Shown here: piece by piece, positions 35,405-45,326 of the stretch
How the letters are laid out: each line of letters begins with the position of its first letter
Position numbering within the stretch: position 1 is the stretch's first letter
Origin: Actinomycetes bacterium
Lineage (GTDB): Bacteria; Actinomycetota; Acidimicrobiia; Acidimicrobiales; RAAP-2
Length of the DNA stretch: 64,000 nt
Direction: 5' to 3'
Assembly: GCA_021778895.1 (NCBI GenBank)
Contig: JAJYBR010000002.1
Location: 1-64,000 of the forward strand
The notes under the pieces: generated by a model
The model's database searches: none
Told to the model about the DNA's origin: nothing
What the model saw: only the letters and a program-made list of their open reading frames with translations
Made by a program: the position numbers and the translations under genes

Positions 35405-38400
35405 ATGACCAGATTGGAGATCCTCACCCCGCCCGCACGCGTGCGCGGTCTCGTTCCTGGTCACGTGGTGGAGATTCTGAGCGCCCGCCCCCGGGGTGGT
35501 GACGCCCTCGAAGTCACCTACCGATCCGACGAGGGTGAGCTCGGTTCCCAGTTGCTCTACCGCGCCGACGAGGCTCGCCTGGAGCTGGTCGAAGCGGACG
35601 CCCGAGACTTCAGGGCCGACGGCGAACTCTTTCGCCTCGTCGCCGAGGCCCATCGCATCAGCCTCGCGCACCTCTTCGATCCGCTGCTCGCGGTGCACAC
35701 CTCGGTCGTCGAGCCCTTGCCCCATCAGATCACGGCCGTCTACGAGCTGATGCTGCCACGCCAGCCGCTGCGCTTCCTGCTGGCCGATGACCCGGGCGCC
35801 GGCAAGACCATCATGTCGGGTCTCTTCATCAAGGAGCTGGTCGTGCGTGGCGACGTCGAGCGCTGCCTCGTGGTCTCACCGGGCTCTCTGGCCGAGCAGT
35901 GGCAAGACGAGCTCTTCTCGAAGTTTCAGCTGCCCTTTGACATCTTCACCAACGAAAAGGCCGAGGCAGCGCGAAGCGGCAACTACTTCAGCGAGCACCA
36001 CCTCGTAATCGCGCGCCTCGACAAGCTCTCACGTGACGAAGAGCTCCAGGAGAAGCTCTTCGCCCCCGGCGTGGAGTGGGACCTCGTCATCTTCGACGAG
36101 GCCCACAAGCTCTCGGCCTCCTACTTCGGGCGCGAGGTGAAGTACACCAAGCGCTACCAGTTGGCCCAGCGCCTCGGCGCGCGCGCCCGGCACCTGCTGC
36201 TACTCACGGCGACTCCCCACGCGGGTAAAGAGGAGGACTTCCAGCTGTTCTTGGCCCTGCTCGACCCCGACCAGTTCGAGGGGCGGCCCCGCGCGGGCAC
36301 CTCACCGGTCGACGTCACCGACATCATGCACCGCGCGGTGAAAGAGGACCTGCTCACCTTCGAGGGCAAGCCCCTGTTCCCCGAGCGCGTGGCCGAGACG
36401 ATCCCCTTCGCGCTCAGTGAGGACGAGGCCGAGCTCTACGACGCCGTCACGGCCTACGTGCGCGAGCAGTTCAACCGTGCCGACGAGTTGGAGAACAAAC
36501 GGCGCGGCACGGTGGGTTTCGCGCTCACCGTCCTCCAGCGCCGCCTCGCCTCCTCGCCCGAGGCGATCCTGCAGTCCCTGCGCCGGCGTCGCGATCGCTT
36601 AAGCGCTCGACTCGAAGAGGAGGCGCGCCCCACGACGCCGCTGCAGGGACGAAGCCTGGACGAGGACGAGCTCGACGAGCTCGACGAGGCACCCGATACC
36701 GAGTTCGACGCCGAGGAGAGCGAGATCCTCGACGAGGCGACCGCCGCCACCACGACCGCACAGTTGCGCGAGGAGATCGCCGCCCTCGAGAGGCTAGAGG
36801 CAGTGGCACAGCGTCTGCGGGTGCACGGGCGCGACGCTAAGTGGCAGGCGCTCGCCGGCGTACTCGGCGAGATCTTCTCTCCCGGCTCTTCCCCCATGGC
36901 CGATGAGCACGCCAAGCTCGTCGTCTTCACCGAGCACCGCGACACGCTCAACTACCTAGTTGAGCGCGTCTCGAGCTACCTCGGTCGCCCTGACGCCGTC
37001 GTCGCGATCCACGGCGGAGTGAACCGCGCCGAGCGCGCCGCTCGCCAGGAGGCCTTCACGAACGATCCCCGCGTTCAGGTTCTCGTCGCGACCGACGCGG
37101 CGGGCGAGGGCATCAACCTCCAGCGGGCCCACCTCATGGTCAACTACGACCTGCCCTGGAACCCCAACCGACTCGAGCAGCGCTTCGGGCGCATCCATCG
37201 CATTGGCCAGAAGCAGGTCTGCTACCTCTGGAACCTCGTCGCGGGCGAGACCCGCGAGGGCGAGGTCTACCAGCTGCTGCTGCGCAAGCTCGACGAGGCC
37301 CGGACCTCGCTCGGCGGACAGGTCTTCGACGTGCTCGGCAAGCTGAACTTCGACGGGCGGCCCTTGAAGGACCTGCTCATCGAGGCCATCCGCTACGCCG
37401 ACCTACCCGAGGTGCGCGCCCAGCTCGACCAGGTGGTCGCCTCCGCGCTCGACGTCGAACACCTGCGCCGACTCATCGCCGACCAGGCTCTGGCCAGCGA
37501 GGCCATGGACATCGCCAACGTATTTCGGGTTCGCCAGGAGATGGAGTTGCGCGAGGCCCGCCGACTCCAGCCGGGACTCATCGAGAGCTTCTTCCTCGAC
37601 GCTTTTGCGCGCCTCGGTGGCCGCTACTACGAACGCGAGCCGCGCCGCTTCGAGATCACTTTCGTGCCCGCCGACCTTCGGCGCCACCGCAGCCGCACCT
37701 CCTCGCGTGAACCGGTCCTCGAGCGTTACGAGCGCGTCGTCTTCTCCCGCGAGCTCATCGCGCCCCCCGGCGAGGTTCGCGCCGCCTTCCTCGCCCCCGG
37801 ACACCCCTTGCTCCAGGCCGTCATCGACCTCACGCTCGCTGCGCACCGGACCTTGCTCGACGAGGGTGCCGTCCTCGTCGACCCCCGTGACGCGGGACTC
37901 AGCCCCCGAGCGCTGGTCTTTCTCTCGCACCAAGTCCGAAACGGCCAGATCACCGTAAGTGGTCGACCGCGCGTCATCTCCGAGCAGCTCCTTTTCGTCG
38001 AGGTGGACGCCGACGGACACCAGCGCGCGGCAGGTGACGCCCCCTACCTCGACTACCGCCCGCTCGCCGCCTCCGACCCGTCTCCGGGCGAGATCCTCGC
38101 ACGGCCCGAATGCGCCTTCGCGCGCAGAGACGTCGGTGACCTGGTGATGGACTACGCGGTGACGACCGTGGCCCGCGAGCACGCGGACGCGGTGCGTTCA
38201 CGCATGCGAGCTCGTGTCGAGCGCACGGCGCTCGCGGTGCGCGATCGGCTCACCAAGGAGATCGCCCACTGGGATCACCGCGCCGCGACTCTGCTCGAGC
38301 AGGAAGCCACGGGCAAGGTCAACGCCAAGCTGAACGCCCGCGAAGCCCAGCGCCGGGCCGATGAGCTAAGCGCACGCCTGAGCGCCCGTTTGGCCGAGCT

Positions 38401-38908
38401 CGAGCGCGAAGGCGACGTCGCCTCACTCGCGCCGCGCATCGTGGGCGCGGCCCTCATCATCCCCCAGGGGCTGCTCGATCATCTAGGCGGCGTCGCCCCG
38501 GCGACAACGACCACGAACGGCGTCGATCGACTGGCCGTTGCCGCTCGGGCGCGCGAGATCGTGATGGATCGCGAGCGCGCCATCGGTTTCGTGCCCGTTG
38601 ACCGCGAGTTCGATCACGTCGGCTACGACATCGAGAGCCTCAACCCCGCGACCGGTGAGGTCCGCTTTATCGAGGTGAAGGGCCGCGTCGACGGCGCCGG
38701 CCAGATCACCGTCACGCGCAACGAGCTGGTGACGGCGCTCAACCGTCCAGAGCAGTTCATCCTCGCCGTCATCGAGTTCGCGTCCGACGGCTCGTATCGC
38801 GAGACCTACCTGCGTGCGCCCTTCCACGACAACCCGAGCTTCTCGGAGATCTCGCGGACTTACGATTTAGCAAAGCTCATCGCCGAGGGCGTGCCCGATG
38901 TCGCGTGA
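35405..38908 (+). CDS. SNF2/SF2 helicase with C-terminal DUF3883 nuclease-like domain
   Basis: 1167 residues, first gene of the putative defence operon. Helicase core: Walker A DDPGAGKT (K134), DEAH box at 231-234 (VIFDEAHKLS), TATPHAG, then VVFTEHRDT, VLVATDAAGEGINLQ and RFGRIHRIGQ, all SNF2/COG0553-like. An acidic insert (EDELDELDEAPDTEFD) lies about residue 420-435. C-terminal residues about 1050-1140 are DUF3883: GYDIES ... FIEVKGR gives D1075, E1090 and K1092, a spacing fitting the PD-(D/E)xK nuclease signature. Likely couples ATP-driven DNA translocation to cleavage; DrmD of DISARM is a related helicase, but drmA, drmB and drmC are absent here. Confidence 0.85.
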   Translation: MTRLEILTPPARVRGLVPGHVVEILSARPRGGDALEVTYRSDEGELGSQLLYRADEARLELVEADARDFRADGELFRLVAEAHRISLAHLFDPLLAVHTSVVEPLPHQITAVYELMLPRQPLRFLLADDPGAGKTIMSGLFIKELVVRGDVERCLVVSPGSLAEQWQDELFSKFQLPFDIFTNEKAEAARSGNYFSEHHLVIARLDKLSRDEELQEKLFAPGVEWDLVIFDEAHKLSASYFGREVKYTKRYQLAQRLGARARHLLLLTATPHAGKEEDFQLFLALLDPDQFEGRPRAGTSPVDVTDIMHRAVKEDLLTFEGKPLFPERVAETIPFALSEDEAELYDAVTAYVREQFNRADELENKRRGTVGFALTVLQRRLASSPEAILQSLRRRRDRLSARLEEEARPTTPLQGRSLDEDELDELDEAPDTEFDAEESEILDEATAATTTAQLREEIAALERLEAVAQRLRVHGRDAKWQALAGVLGEIFSPGSSPMADEHAKLVVFTEHRDTLNYLVERVSSYLGRPDAVVAIHGGVNRAERAARQEAFTNDPRVQVLVATDAAGEGINLQRAHLMVNYDLPWNPNRLEQRFGRIHRIGQKQVCYLWNLVAGETREGEVYQLLLRKLDEARTSLGGQVFDVLGKLNFDGRPLKDLLIEAIRYADLPEVRAQLDQVVASALDVEHLRRLIADQALASEAMDIANVFRVRQEMELREARRLQPGLIESFFLDAFARLGGRYYEREPRRFEITFVPADLRRHRSRTSSREPVLERYERVVFSRELIAPPGEVRAAFLAPGHPLLQAVIDLTLAAHRTLLDEGAVLVDPRDAGLSPRALVFLSHQVRNGQITVSGRPRVISEQLLFVEVDADGHQRAAGDAPYLDYRPLAASDPSPGEILARPECAFARRDVGDLVMDYAVTTVAREHADAVRSRMRARVERTALAVRDRLTKEIAHWDHRAATLLEQEATGKVNAKLNAREAQRRADELSARLSARLAELEREGDVASLAPRIVGAALIIPQGLLDHLGGVAPATTTTNGVDRLAVAARAREIVMDRERAIGFVPVDREFDHVGYDIESLNPATGEVRFIEVKGRVDGAGQITVTRNELVTALNRPEQFILAVIEFASDGSYRETYLRAPFHDNPSFSEISRTYDLAKLIAEGVPDVA

Positions 38909-38946
38909 GCTAGACCCGCAAACTCATACCGAGCACGAGGAGTGAC

Positions 38947-41805
38947 GTGGCCCGCAAGCTGATCGAAGTCGCCCTGCCCCTGAAGGCGATCAACGAGGCC
39001 TCGGCCCGCGAGAAGTCCATCCGCCACGGGCATCCTTCGACCCTGCACCTCTGGTGGGCGCGTCGTCCCCTGGCCGCCGCTCGCGCGGTCCTCTTCGCTC
39101 AGCTCGTCGACGATCCGTCGGCCCACCCCGACCTCTTTCCCACCGAGGAGGATCAGCACGTCGAGCGCGAGCGGCTCTTTCGCATCCTCGAAGACCTCGT
39201 CGTCTGGGAGAACACGACGAACGAGGACGTGCTGCAGCGCGCCCGGGCCGAGATCGAGCGCTCCTGGCGTCTCACCTGCGTCGAGCACGCCAACGACCCT
39301 CGCGCCGCCGAACTCTACGACCCCGACGTGCTGCCGGCCTTTCACGACCCGTTCGCTGGTGGCGGCGCCATACCCCTCGAGGCCCAGCGCCTCGGACTCG
39401 AGAGCTACGCCTCGGACCTCAATCCCGTCGCCGTCCTCATCAACAAGGCGATGATCGAGATCCCGCCGCGCTTCGCCGACCGTCCACCGGTCAACCCCGA
39501 AACCCGCCAGCGCACGACAACCGGCGCCTACCGCGGCGCCCAGGGTCTGACCGAGGACGTACGCCACTACGGCACGCTCCTACGTTCCCTCGCGCACGAG
39601 AAGCTCTCCGCCTACTACCAGCCCATCCGCGTCACGCCCGAGATGGTCGAGCGCCGCCCCGACCTTCGCCCCTACCAGGGCCAAGACCTCACGGTCATCG
39701 CATACCTGTGGGCGAGGACCGTGAAGAGCCCCGACCCCGCCTTCCACGATGTCGACGTCCCACTCGTCACTTCCTTCGCCCTCTCTACGAAGTCGGGCAA
39801 GGAGGCCTGGGTCGAACCGATCATCCACGATGACCGCACTGGCTACCGCTTCGAGGTCCGGCTCGGCCCGGTTCCCGAGAGCGCCAAGTCGGGCACGAAG
39901 TCTGCTCGCGGGGCGAACTTCGTGTGCCTCCTCTCCAACTCAGCGATCCAGCCTTCCTACATCAAGGGGGAAGGTCAATCAGGACGGATCGGCGATCGTC
40001 TCTTAGCGATCGTGTGCGAGGGAGCTCGCGGGCGCATCTACTTGGACCCCACCGATGAGCAGGAAGAAGTTGCCCGATGTGCGGCACCGACGTGGCGACC
40101 GGAACTCTCGCTGCCTGACGATCCTCGCAACTTCTGGACCAAGGACTACGGCCTCACGACCTACGGCGACCTCTTCACGCCACGCCAGCTGCTCGCTCTC
40201 ACGACCTTCTCCGACCTACTTGACGATGTGCGGGGGGTGGTACGGCGCGACGCGGTGGCGGCGGGGCTCCCCGACGACTCCAGCGGACTGGCCGACGGCG
40301 GAAACGGGGCTCGTGCGTACACCGAAGCAGTCGCTGTCTACCTCGCGTTTCTCATCAGCCAGCTATCCAACAGTGAGAGTTCTATCTGTCGCTGGGAACC
40401 TGGAAACCAACAAGTTCATGGAGTCTTCTCTCGTCAGGCCATACCGATGGTTTGGTCGTTCGCGGAGACGAATCCTCTTTCGACTTCAACTGGGAGCTTC
40501 TCTAACCTGTTGGAACGTCAAGTTAAGGGAATGCTCTCCCTAATGGCTGGTGGATGTGGTGAAGCGAAGCAACTTGACGCCCAGCACCAAACCTTGACCA
40601 AGGACAAGGTCGTCTCGACCGATCCGCCCTACTACGACAACATCGGCTACGCTGACCTTTCGGACTTTTTCTACGTATGGCTACGACGTAACCTGGGTTC
40701 AACGTTCCCGGAACTCTTCGCGACGGTAGCGACGCCGAAGGCCGAAGAGCTCGTGGCGACGCCGTATCGGCACGGCTCGAAGGAGTCAGCTGAGTCCTTC
40801 TTCCTCGCCGGCATGACCGAAGCGATGGCGCAGCTAGCGGAACAGGCTCATCCCGCACTCCCCATCACCATCTACTACGCCTTCAAGCAGTCCGAGACGA
40901 CGACGAGCGAAGGGACCACGTCCACAGGCTGGGAGACGTTCCTCGAGGCCGTCGTCCGAGCCGGCCTCGAGGTATCGGGCACGTGGCCGATTCGAACTGA
41001 GCTCTCGAATCGGATGATCGGGCTAGGCACAAACGCCCTCGCCTCCTCGATTGTGCTGGTGTGTCGGCGACGTCCAGTAGCAGCGACGCCAACAACGCGC
41101 CGCGAGTTCGTGGCGCGACTTCAGCAAGAACTCCCCCAGGCACTGCTCCTCCTCCAAGAAGCGGCCATCGCACCAGTTGACCTTCAACAGTCCGCCCTCG
41201 GTCCCGGCATGGCGATCTACACCTCGTACCGCGAGGTTCTCAACTCTGACGGGTCCCGGCTCGCTGTGAGAGAGGCGCTCGCACTCGTCAACGAGACCCT
41301 CGACGCCGTGATCGCCCAGCAGGAAGGTGACTTCGACCCTGACACTCGCTGGGCGATCAGCTGGTTCGAGCAGTTCGGCTTCGAGCCCGGCGACTTCGGG
41401 GTCGCCGAGACTTTGTCCAAGGCCAAGAACACCTCAGTGGCGGGTGTCGCCGCTGGCGGTATCGTCCGGGCTGACGGCGGCAAAGTCCGATTGCTTAAAC
41501 CCACCGAGCTCTCCGCCGAGTGGGATCCAGTGAAGGATGCTCGGCGGTCGACTTGGGAAGCGCTTCACCACCTCATCCGCGTGTTGGGTGAAGGTGGCGA
41601 GGCAGAAGCAGCAGAGCTCGTGAGTGCACTCGGCTCGACGGCCACGACTGCCCGCGAGCTCGCCTACCGGCTCTACGTCGTTTCCGAGCGGGCCGGTCGC
41701 GCCTCCGACGCCCTCCTCTACAACGGCCTCGTCCAGAGCTGGACCGAGATCCAAGTTCAGGTGGGGTCTACCACGTCCGTATCAAGCCAAAACCAACTGT
41801 TCTAA
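38947..41805 (+). CDS. DUF1156-family DNA methylase (COG1743)
   Basis: 952 residues. DUF1156 opens the protein (KLIEVALPLKAINEASAREKSIRHGH, LHLWWARRPLAAAR). SAM-binding motif I is HDPFAGGGAIPLEAQ (D134 to G140); the catalytic motif IV is TDPPYYDN (D559-P-P-Y562), the type that methylates exocyclic amino groups (N6-adenine or N4-cytosine). GTG at 38947 has GAGGAG six bases upstream; 38 bp after the helicase and 8 bp before the next gene. The stretch about 40-40.7 kb is poorer in GC, as if the target-recognition part was exchanged. Probable modification or self-recognition enzyme of the system. Confidence 0.87.
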   Translation: MARKLIEVALPLKAINEASAREKSIRHGHPSTLHLWWARRPLAAARAVLFAQLVDDPSAHPDLFPTEEDQHVERERLFRILEDLVVWENTTNEDVLQRARAEIERSWRLTCVEHANDPRAAELYDPDVLPAFHDPFAGGGAIPLEAQRLGLESYASDLNPVAVLINKAMIEIPPRFADRPPVNPETRQRTTTGAYRGAQGLTEDVRHYGTLLRSLAHEKLSAYYQPIRVTPEMVERRPDLRPYQGQDLTVIAYLWARTVKSPDPAFHDVDVPLVTSFALSTKSGKEAWVEPIIHDDRTGYRFEVRLGPVPESAKSGTKSARGANFVCLLSNSAIQPSYIKGEGQSGRIGDRLLAIVCEGARGRIYLDPTDEQEEVARCAAPTWRPELSLPDDPRNFWTKDYGLTTYGDLFTPRQLLALTTFSDLLDDVRGVVRRDAVAAGLPDDSSGLADGGNGARAYTEAVAVYLAFLISQLSNSESSICRWEPGNQQVHGVFSRQAIPMVWSFAETNPLSTSTGSFSNLLERQVKGMLSLMAGGCGEAKQLDAQHQTLTKDKVVSTDPPYYDNIGYADLSDFFYVWLRRNLGSTFPELFATVATPKAEELVATPYRHGSKESAESFFLAGMTEAMAQLAEQAHPALPITIYYAFKQSETTTSEGTTSTGWETFLEAVVRAGLEVSGTWPIRTELSNRMIGLGTNALASSIVLVCRRRPVAATPTTRREFVARLQQELPQALLLLQEAAIAPVDLQQSALGPGMAIYTSYREVLNSDGSRLAVREALALVNETLDAVIAQQEGDFDPDTRWAISWFEQFGFEPGDFGVAETLSKAKNTSVAGVAAGGIVRADGGKVRLLKPTELSAEWDPVKDARRSTWEALHHLIRVLGEGGEAEAAELVSALGSTATTARELAYRLYVVSERAGRASDALLYNGLVQSWTEIQVQVGSTTSVSSQNQLF

Positions 41806-41813
41806 GGCGAGCC

Positions 41814-44800
41814 ATGGCGACGACGAATCGAGACCGCATCAATCGAGCCCTTGACCTGCTTCGCGATGGACTCGGCCCATTCGTCGAGCGTGAACTGCTG
41901 CGCGTGAGCAAGGTCGACGCCACGACCCTCGCCGAGCGCTACCTGCCCGACGACCGGATCAACCGAGGCAAGGTCCCCTCGGAGTGGGACGCCGGAACAC
42001 TCCTGAAGGCCATGTGGGACGCCTGGCAGCCGGTCTTTCGCACCACCCTCGGTCCGAGCGAGCGCAGCCTGGTGTCGGAGTTGCGCACCACGCGTAACCA
42101 CGCCGCGCACCAACAGCCCTTCAGTTTCGACGACACCTACCGCGCTCTCGACTCGGCCGAGCGACTCCTCAACGCCGTCTCGGCGCCCGAACAGGCGGGC
42201 GAGATCGCGCGCTCCAAGGGCGAGCTGCTTCGCTTGCGCCACGAGGAGCAGTCACGGGCCGAGCGCAAGAAGGCGGCGGACGCAACCGTTTCGTCACAAG
42301 GCTCGGTCCAGCTGCCGGCGTGGCGCGACGTCGTCGCCCCCCACGACGACGTCGCCCAGGGGGTGTACCAAAACGCCGAGTTCGCGGCCGACCTTTGGCA
42401 GGTCTACCTTGGTGGCGCCTCCTCGGAGTACCAGGACCCGCGAGAGTTCTTCGCCCGTACTTACCTGACCGAGAGTCTCCGGGCGCTTCTGCGTGGGGCC
42501 TTACGACGTCTCTCAGGCACGGGTGGAGATCCGGTCATCCAGCTGCAGACCAACTTCGGCGGCGGCAAGACCCACTCGATGCTGGCCCTCTACCACTTGG
42601 TTTCGGGAGCGGAGGTCTCGACCCTGCCCGGAGTCGAGGAGATCGCGAAGGAGGAGGGGCTCAACGCGCTACCTGCGGCTCGGCGGATCGTTCTCGTGGG
42701 GACCAAGATCTCCCCGGCCACGCCCTCGGTCAAGCCCGACGGGACGGTCGTGCGCACACTCTGGGGCGAGCTCGCCTACCAGCTCGGCGGGGCCGAGGCC
42801 CACGCCCTCATCGCCGACGACGATGAGCACGCAACCAGTCCCGGTGACGTCCTGCGCACCCTCATGGACACGTTCGGACCCTGCGTGATCCTCGTCGACG
42901 AGTGGGTCGCCTACGCCCGCCAGCTCCATGACGACTTCGATCTCGCCGGAGGCTCCTTCGACACCCAGTTCACCTTCGCCCAGGCCCTTACCGAGGCCGC
43001 CAGCGCGGCGCGGGCGTGCCTCCTCGTCGTCTCACTGCCCGCCTCGGACACCGGGTCGAGTGCCGGTGAAGACATCGAGGTCGGTGGTGAGCGGGGTCGA
43101 GCTGCGCTCGCGCGACTGCGCAACGCGGTCGGACGAGTGGAGACGTCCTGGCGACCCGCCAACGCCGAGGAGAGTTTCGAGATCGTGCGCCGACGACTCT
43201 TTAGCCCGCTCAGTGGCCGCGAGCAGTTCGTCGCGCGCGACGCAGTCGCCACCGCCTTCGCCCAGCTCTACCAGGCGAACGCGGAAGCCTTTCCGACTGA
43301 GTGTGGCTTTCCCGAGTACGAGAAGCGCATCCGCGATGCCTACCCGATCCATCCGGAAGTCTTCGACCACCTCTACGGCGACTGGTCCACCCTGCCGAAG
43401 TTTCAGCGCACTCGCGGCGTGCTGCGCCTCATGGCAGCTGTCATTCACGCGCTGTGGACGAGTGGCAATCGTGATCCGCTGATCCTGCCCGCACACCTGC
43501 CCCTCGACCACGACGCCGTTCGCAGTGAGCTCACACGCTACCTACCGGACAACTGGAACCCGATCATCGACGCCGACGTGGACGGCCCCTCGTCGCTTCC
43601 CGCACGCCTCGACGAGCAGGTGCCCGAGCTGGGTCGCTACCTCGCCGCTCGTCGCGTGAGTCGAACCGTCTTTCTCGCCACGGCTCCCACTACCCAGGCC
43701 GCCAACCGGGGGGTCGATGACCGCCACGTCCGGCTGGGGGCCGTCATGCCCGGCGAGCCGCCGGCCAAGATCACCGACGCTCTCCGTCGCCTTACTCAGG
43801 CGGCCACCTATCTCTACAACGACCAAGCCCGCTTCTGGTTCGACACGCAACCGACCGTGACCAAGCTGGTGGCCGACCGGTCGTTGCGCCTCCAGCGCGA
43901 CCAGCCCGACGATGTTCTGCGCGAGCTGCGCCGTCGCGTAGAGAACGCGACCGGCCACGAGTTCCCTGGGGTCCACAACCTCCCTCAGAGTGGCGCCGAC
44001 GTCCCGGACCTGCCCACGACGCGCCTCGTCACCCTGCGGCCCGAAGACGCGTACCTGCGCACCCCCGACGACGACAGTCCAGCCCAGCGCCGGGCCCGAG
44101 AGCTGCTCGAGTCTCGCGGCACGGCGCCGCGGACCTATCGCAATACCCTCGTCTTCCTCGCACCGGACCAGTCCCGCTACGACGACCTGAAAGTGGCGAT
44201 CTGTGACTACCTCGCCTGGATCGAGGTGCTCGACGACCATGAGACCCTTAACCTCACGCCCTCCCAGGTGCGCCAGGCCGAGACTCAGCGTGACGCGGCC
44301 ACGCGACGGGTGGACGCTCAGGTGCCCGAGACCTACCAGTGGTTGATCGTGCCCACTCAAGCCAGTCCGAAGGACCCGCTCGTCCTGAGCGCCCAGAAAC
44401 TATCCACTTCAGGTGCGCTCGACGCTCGCGTGAAGCGCAAGCTCGTGCAGGACGGCCTTCTGGCTCCCGTCCTCGGAGCCACCACTCTGCGCCAGGAGCT
44501 CGACCGAGTTCCCCTCTGGCCGAGTGACGCCAGCTCAGTTGCCATCGCTCGACTGGTCGAGTACTTCGCGAGCTACCCCTACCTGACGCGCCTCAGCGAG
44601 CCGAGTGTCCTTTACCGAGCAATCGAATCCGGAGTGAGCCAGCTCATGTGGCAGACCGACACCTTCGCCTACGCCGAAGGGCTGGATAGCGCTTCGGGGC
44701 GCTACCTCGGGCTTCGCGGCGGTGAATCGGTCTCGGTCCAGGACGGGGACCCGGGACTTGTGGTTCAGGCCGACGTCGCCGCGGCTCAGTTCGAGCGTGA

Positions 44801-45149
44801 GACGCCCACCGTCTCCAGCCCCGACACTCGTGACGCTTCGGGCCAGGCTAACTTCGGACTCGAAGCCCAGGGCGCAGAGCCGGCGACTACGACGCCAACC
44901 GGCCCGGCACTCCCGCGGCGCTACCACGCGACCGTTCATCTCGACCCCCAGCGAGCGAGTGAGGTCACCCGCGTCTACCAAGAGGTCGTCTCGCACCTCG
45001 TGAGTTCGTCCCTCGACGGCGTCACCGTCAAAGTGACTCTCGAGATCGAGGCTACGAGCACTGAGGGATTCTCCGACGCTCTGGTCCGCATCGTCAGCGA
45101 GAACGGCACCACGTTGAAGTTCTCTCAGCAAGCCTTCGAGGAGAACTAG
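41814..45149 (+). CDS. Swt1-type HEPN domain fused to DUF499 AAA ATPase (COG1483)
   Basis: 1111 residues. Residues 1-155 match the Swt1-family HEPN domain: WDAGTLLKAMWDAWQPVF, SLVSELRTTRNHAAHQQ and FDDTYRALDSAERLL; the Rx4H ribonuclease motif is R94-N-H-A-A-H99. The rest is DUF499: Walker A NFGGGKT (K252, T253), Walker B CVILVDEWVAYARQ (D362, E363), then a long helical part and a C-terminal SNF-like Ca 80-residue domain (YHATVHLDPQRASEVTRVYQEV). A nucleotide-dependent sensor or assembly platform controlling an RNase is the inference. ATG at 41814, 8 bp after the methylase. Confidence 0.85.
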   Translation: MATTNRDRINRALDLLRDGLGPFVERELLRVSKVDATTLAERYLPDDRINRGKVPSEWDAGTLLKAMWDAWQPVFRTTLGPSERSLVSELRTTRNHAAHQQPFSFDDTYRALDSAERLLNAVSAPEQAGEIARSKGELLRLRHEEQSRAERKKAADATVSSQGSVQLPAWRDVVAPHDDVAQGVYQNAEFAADLWQVYLGGASSEYQDPREFFARTYLTESLRALLRGALRRLSGTGGDPVIQLQTNFGGGKTHSMLALYHLVSGAEVSTLPGVEEIAKEEGLNALPAARRIVLVGTKISPATPSVKPDGTVVRTLWGELAYQLGGAEAHALIADDDEHATSPGDVLRTLMDTFGPCVILVDEWVAYARQLHDDFDLAGGSFDTQFTFAQALTEAASAARACLLVVSLPASDTGSSAGEDIEVGGERGRAALARLRNAVGRVETSWRPANAEESFEIVRRRLFSPLSGREQFVARDAVATAFAQLYQANAEAFPTECGFPEYEKRIRDAYPIHPEVFDHLYGDWSTLPKFQRTRGVLRLMAAVIHALWTSGNRDPLILPAHLPLDHDAVRSELTRYLPDNWNPIIDADVDGPSSLPARLDEQVPELGRYLAARRVSRTVFLATAPTTQAANRGVDDRHVRLGAVMPGEPPAKITDALRRLTQAATYLYNDQARFWFDTQPTVTKLVADRSLRLQRDQPDDVLRELRRRVENATGHEFPGVHNLPQSGADVPDLPTTRLVTLRPEDAYLRTPDDDSPAQRRARELLESRGTAPRTYRNTLVFLAPDQSRYDDLKVAICDYLAWIEVLDDHETLNLTPSQVRQAETQRDAATRRVDAQVPETYQWLIVPTQASPKDPLVLSAQKLSTSGALDARVKRKLVQDGLLAPVLGATTLRQELDRVPLWPSDASSVAIARLVEYFASYPYLTRLSEPSVLYRAIESGVSQLMWQTDTFAYAEGLDSASGRYLGLRGGESVSVQDGDPGLVVQADVAAAQFERETPTVSSPDTRDASGQANFGLEAQGAEPATTTPTGPALPRRYHATVHLDPQRASEVTRVYQEVVSHLVSSSLDGVTVKVTLEIEATSTEGFSDALVRIVSENGTTLKFSQQAFEEN

Positions 45150-45326
45150 CCCCTCGGACCGACCGTGCACCCGACGGCCTCGTGTCACGAGGGGTGGCTC
45201 TTGAGGTGCAGTCCGCCTGAACCCCTACCGGGGCGTCGAGGCCTTCGGTCAAGCTGGCACAGGTTAGAGGGGAACCCGCGCTCAGCCCGGGTTGCGCCGC
45301 ACTCCGCGCCGCGGACGGTCATCTCC

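Noticed and set aside
35405..45149. DISARM or BREX system
   Set aside because: The SNF2 helicase and methylase resemble parts of DISARM, but drmA, drmB and drmC are missing, and there is no pglZ or brxL for BREX.
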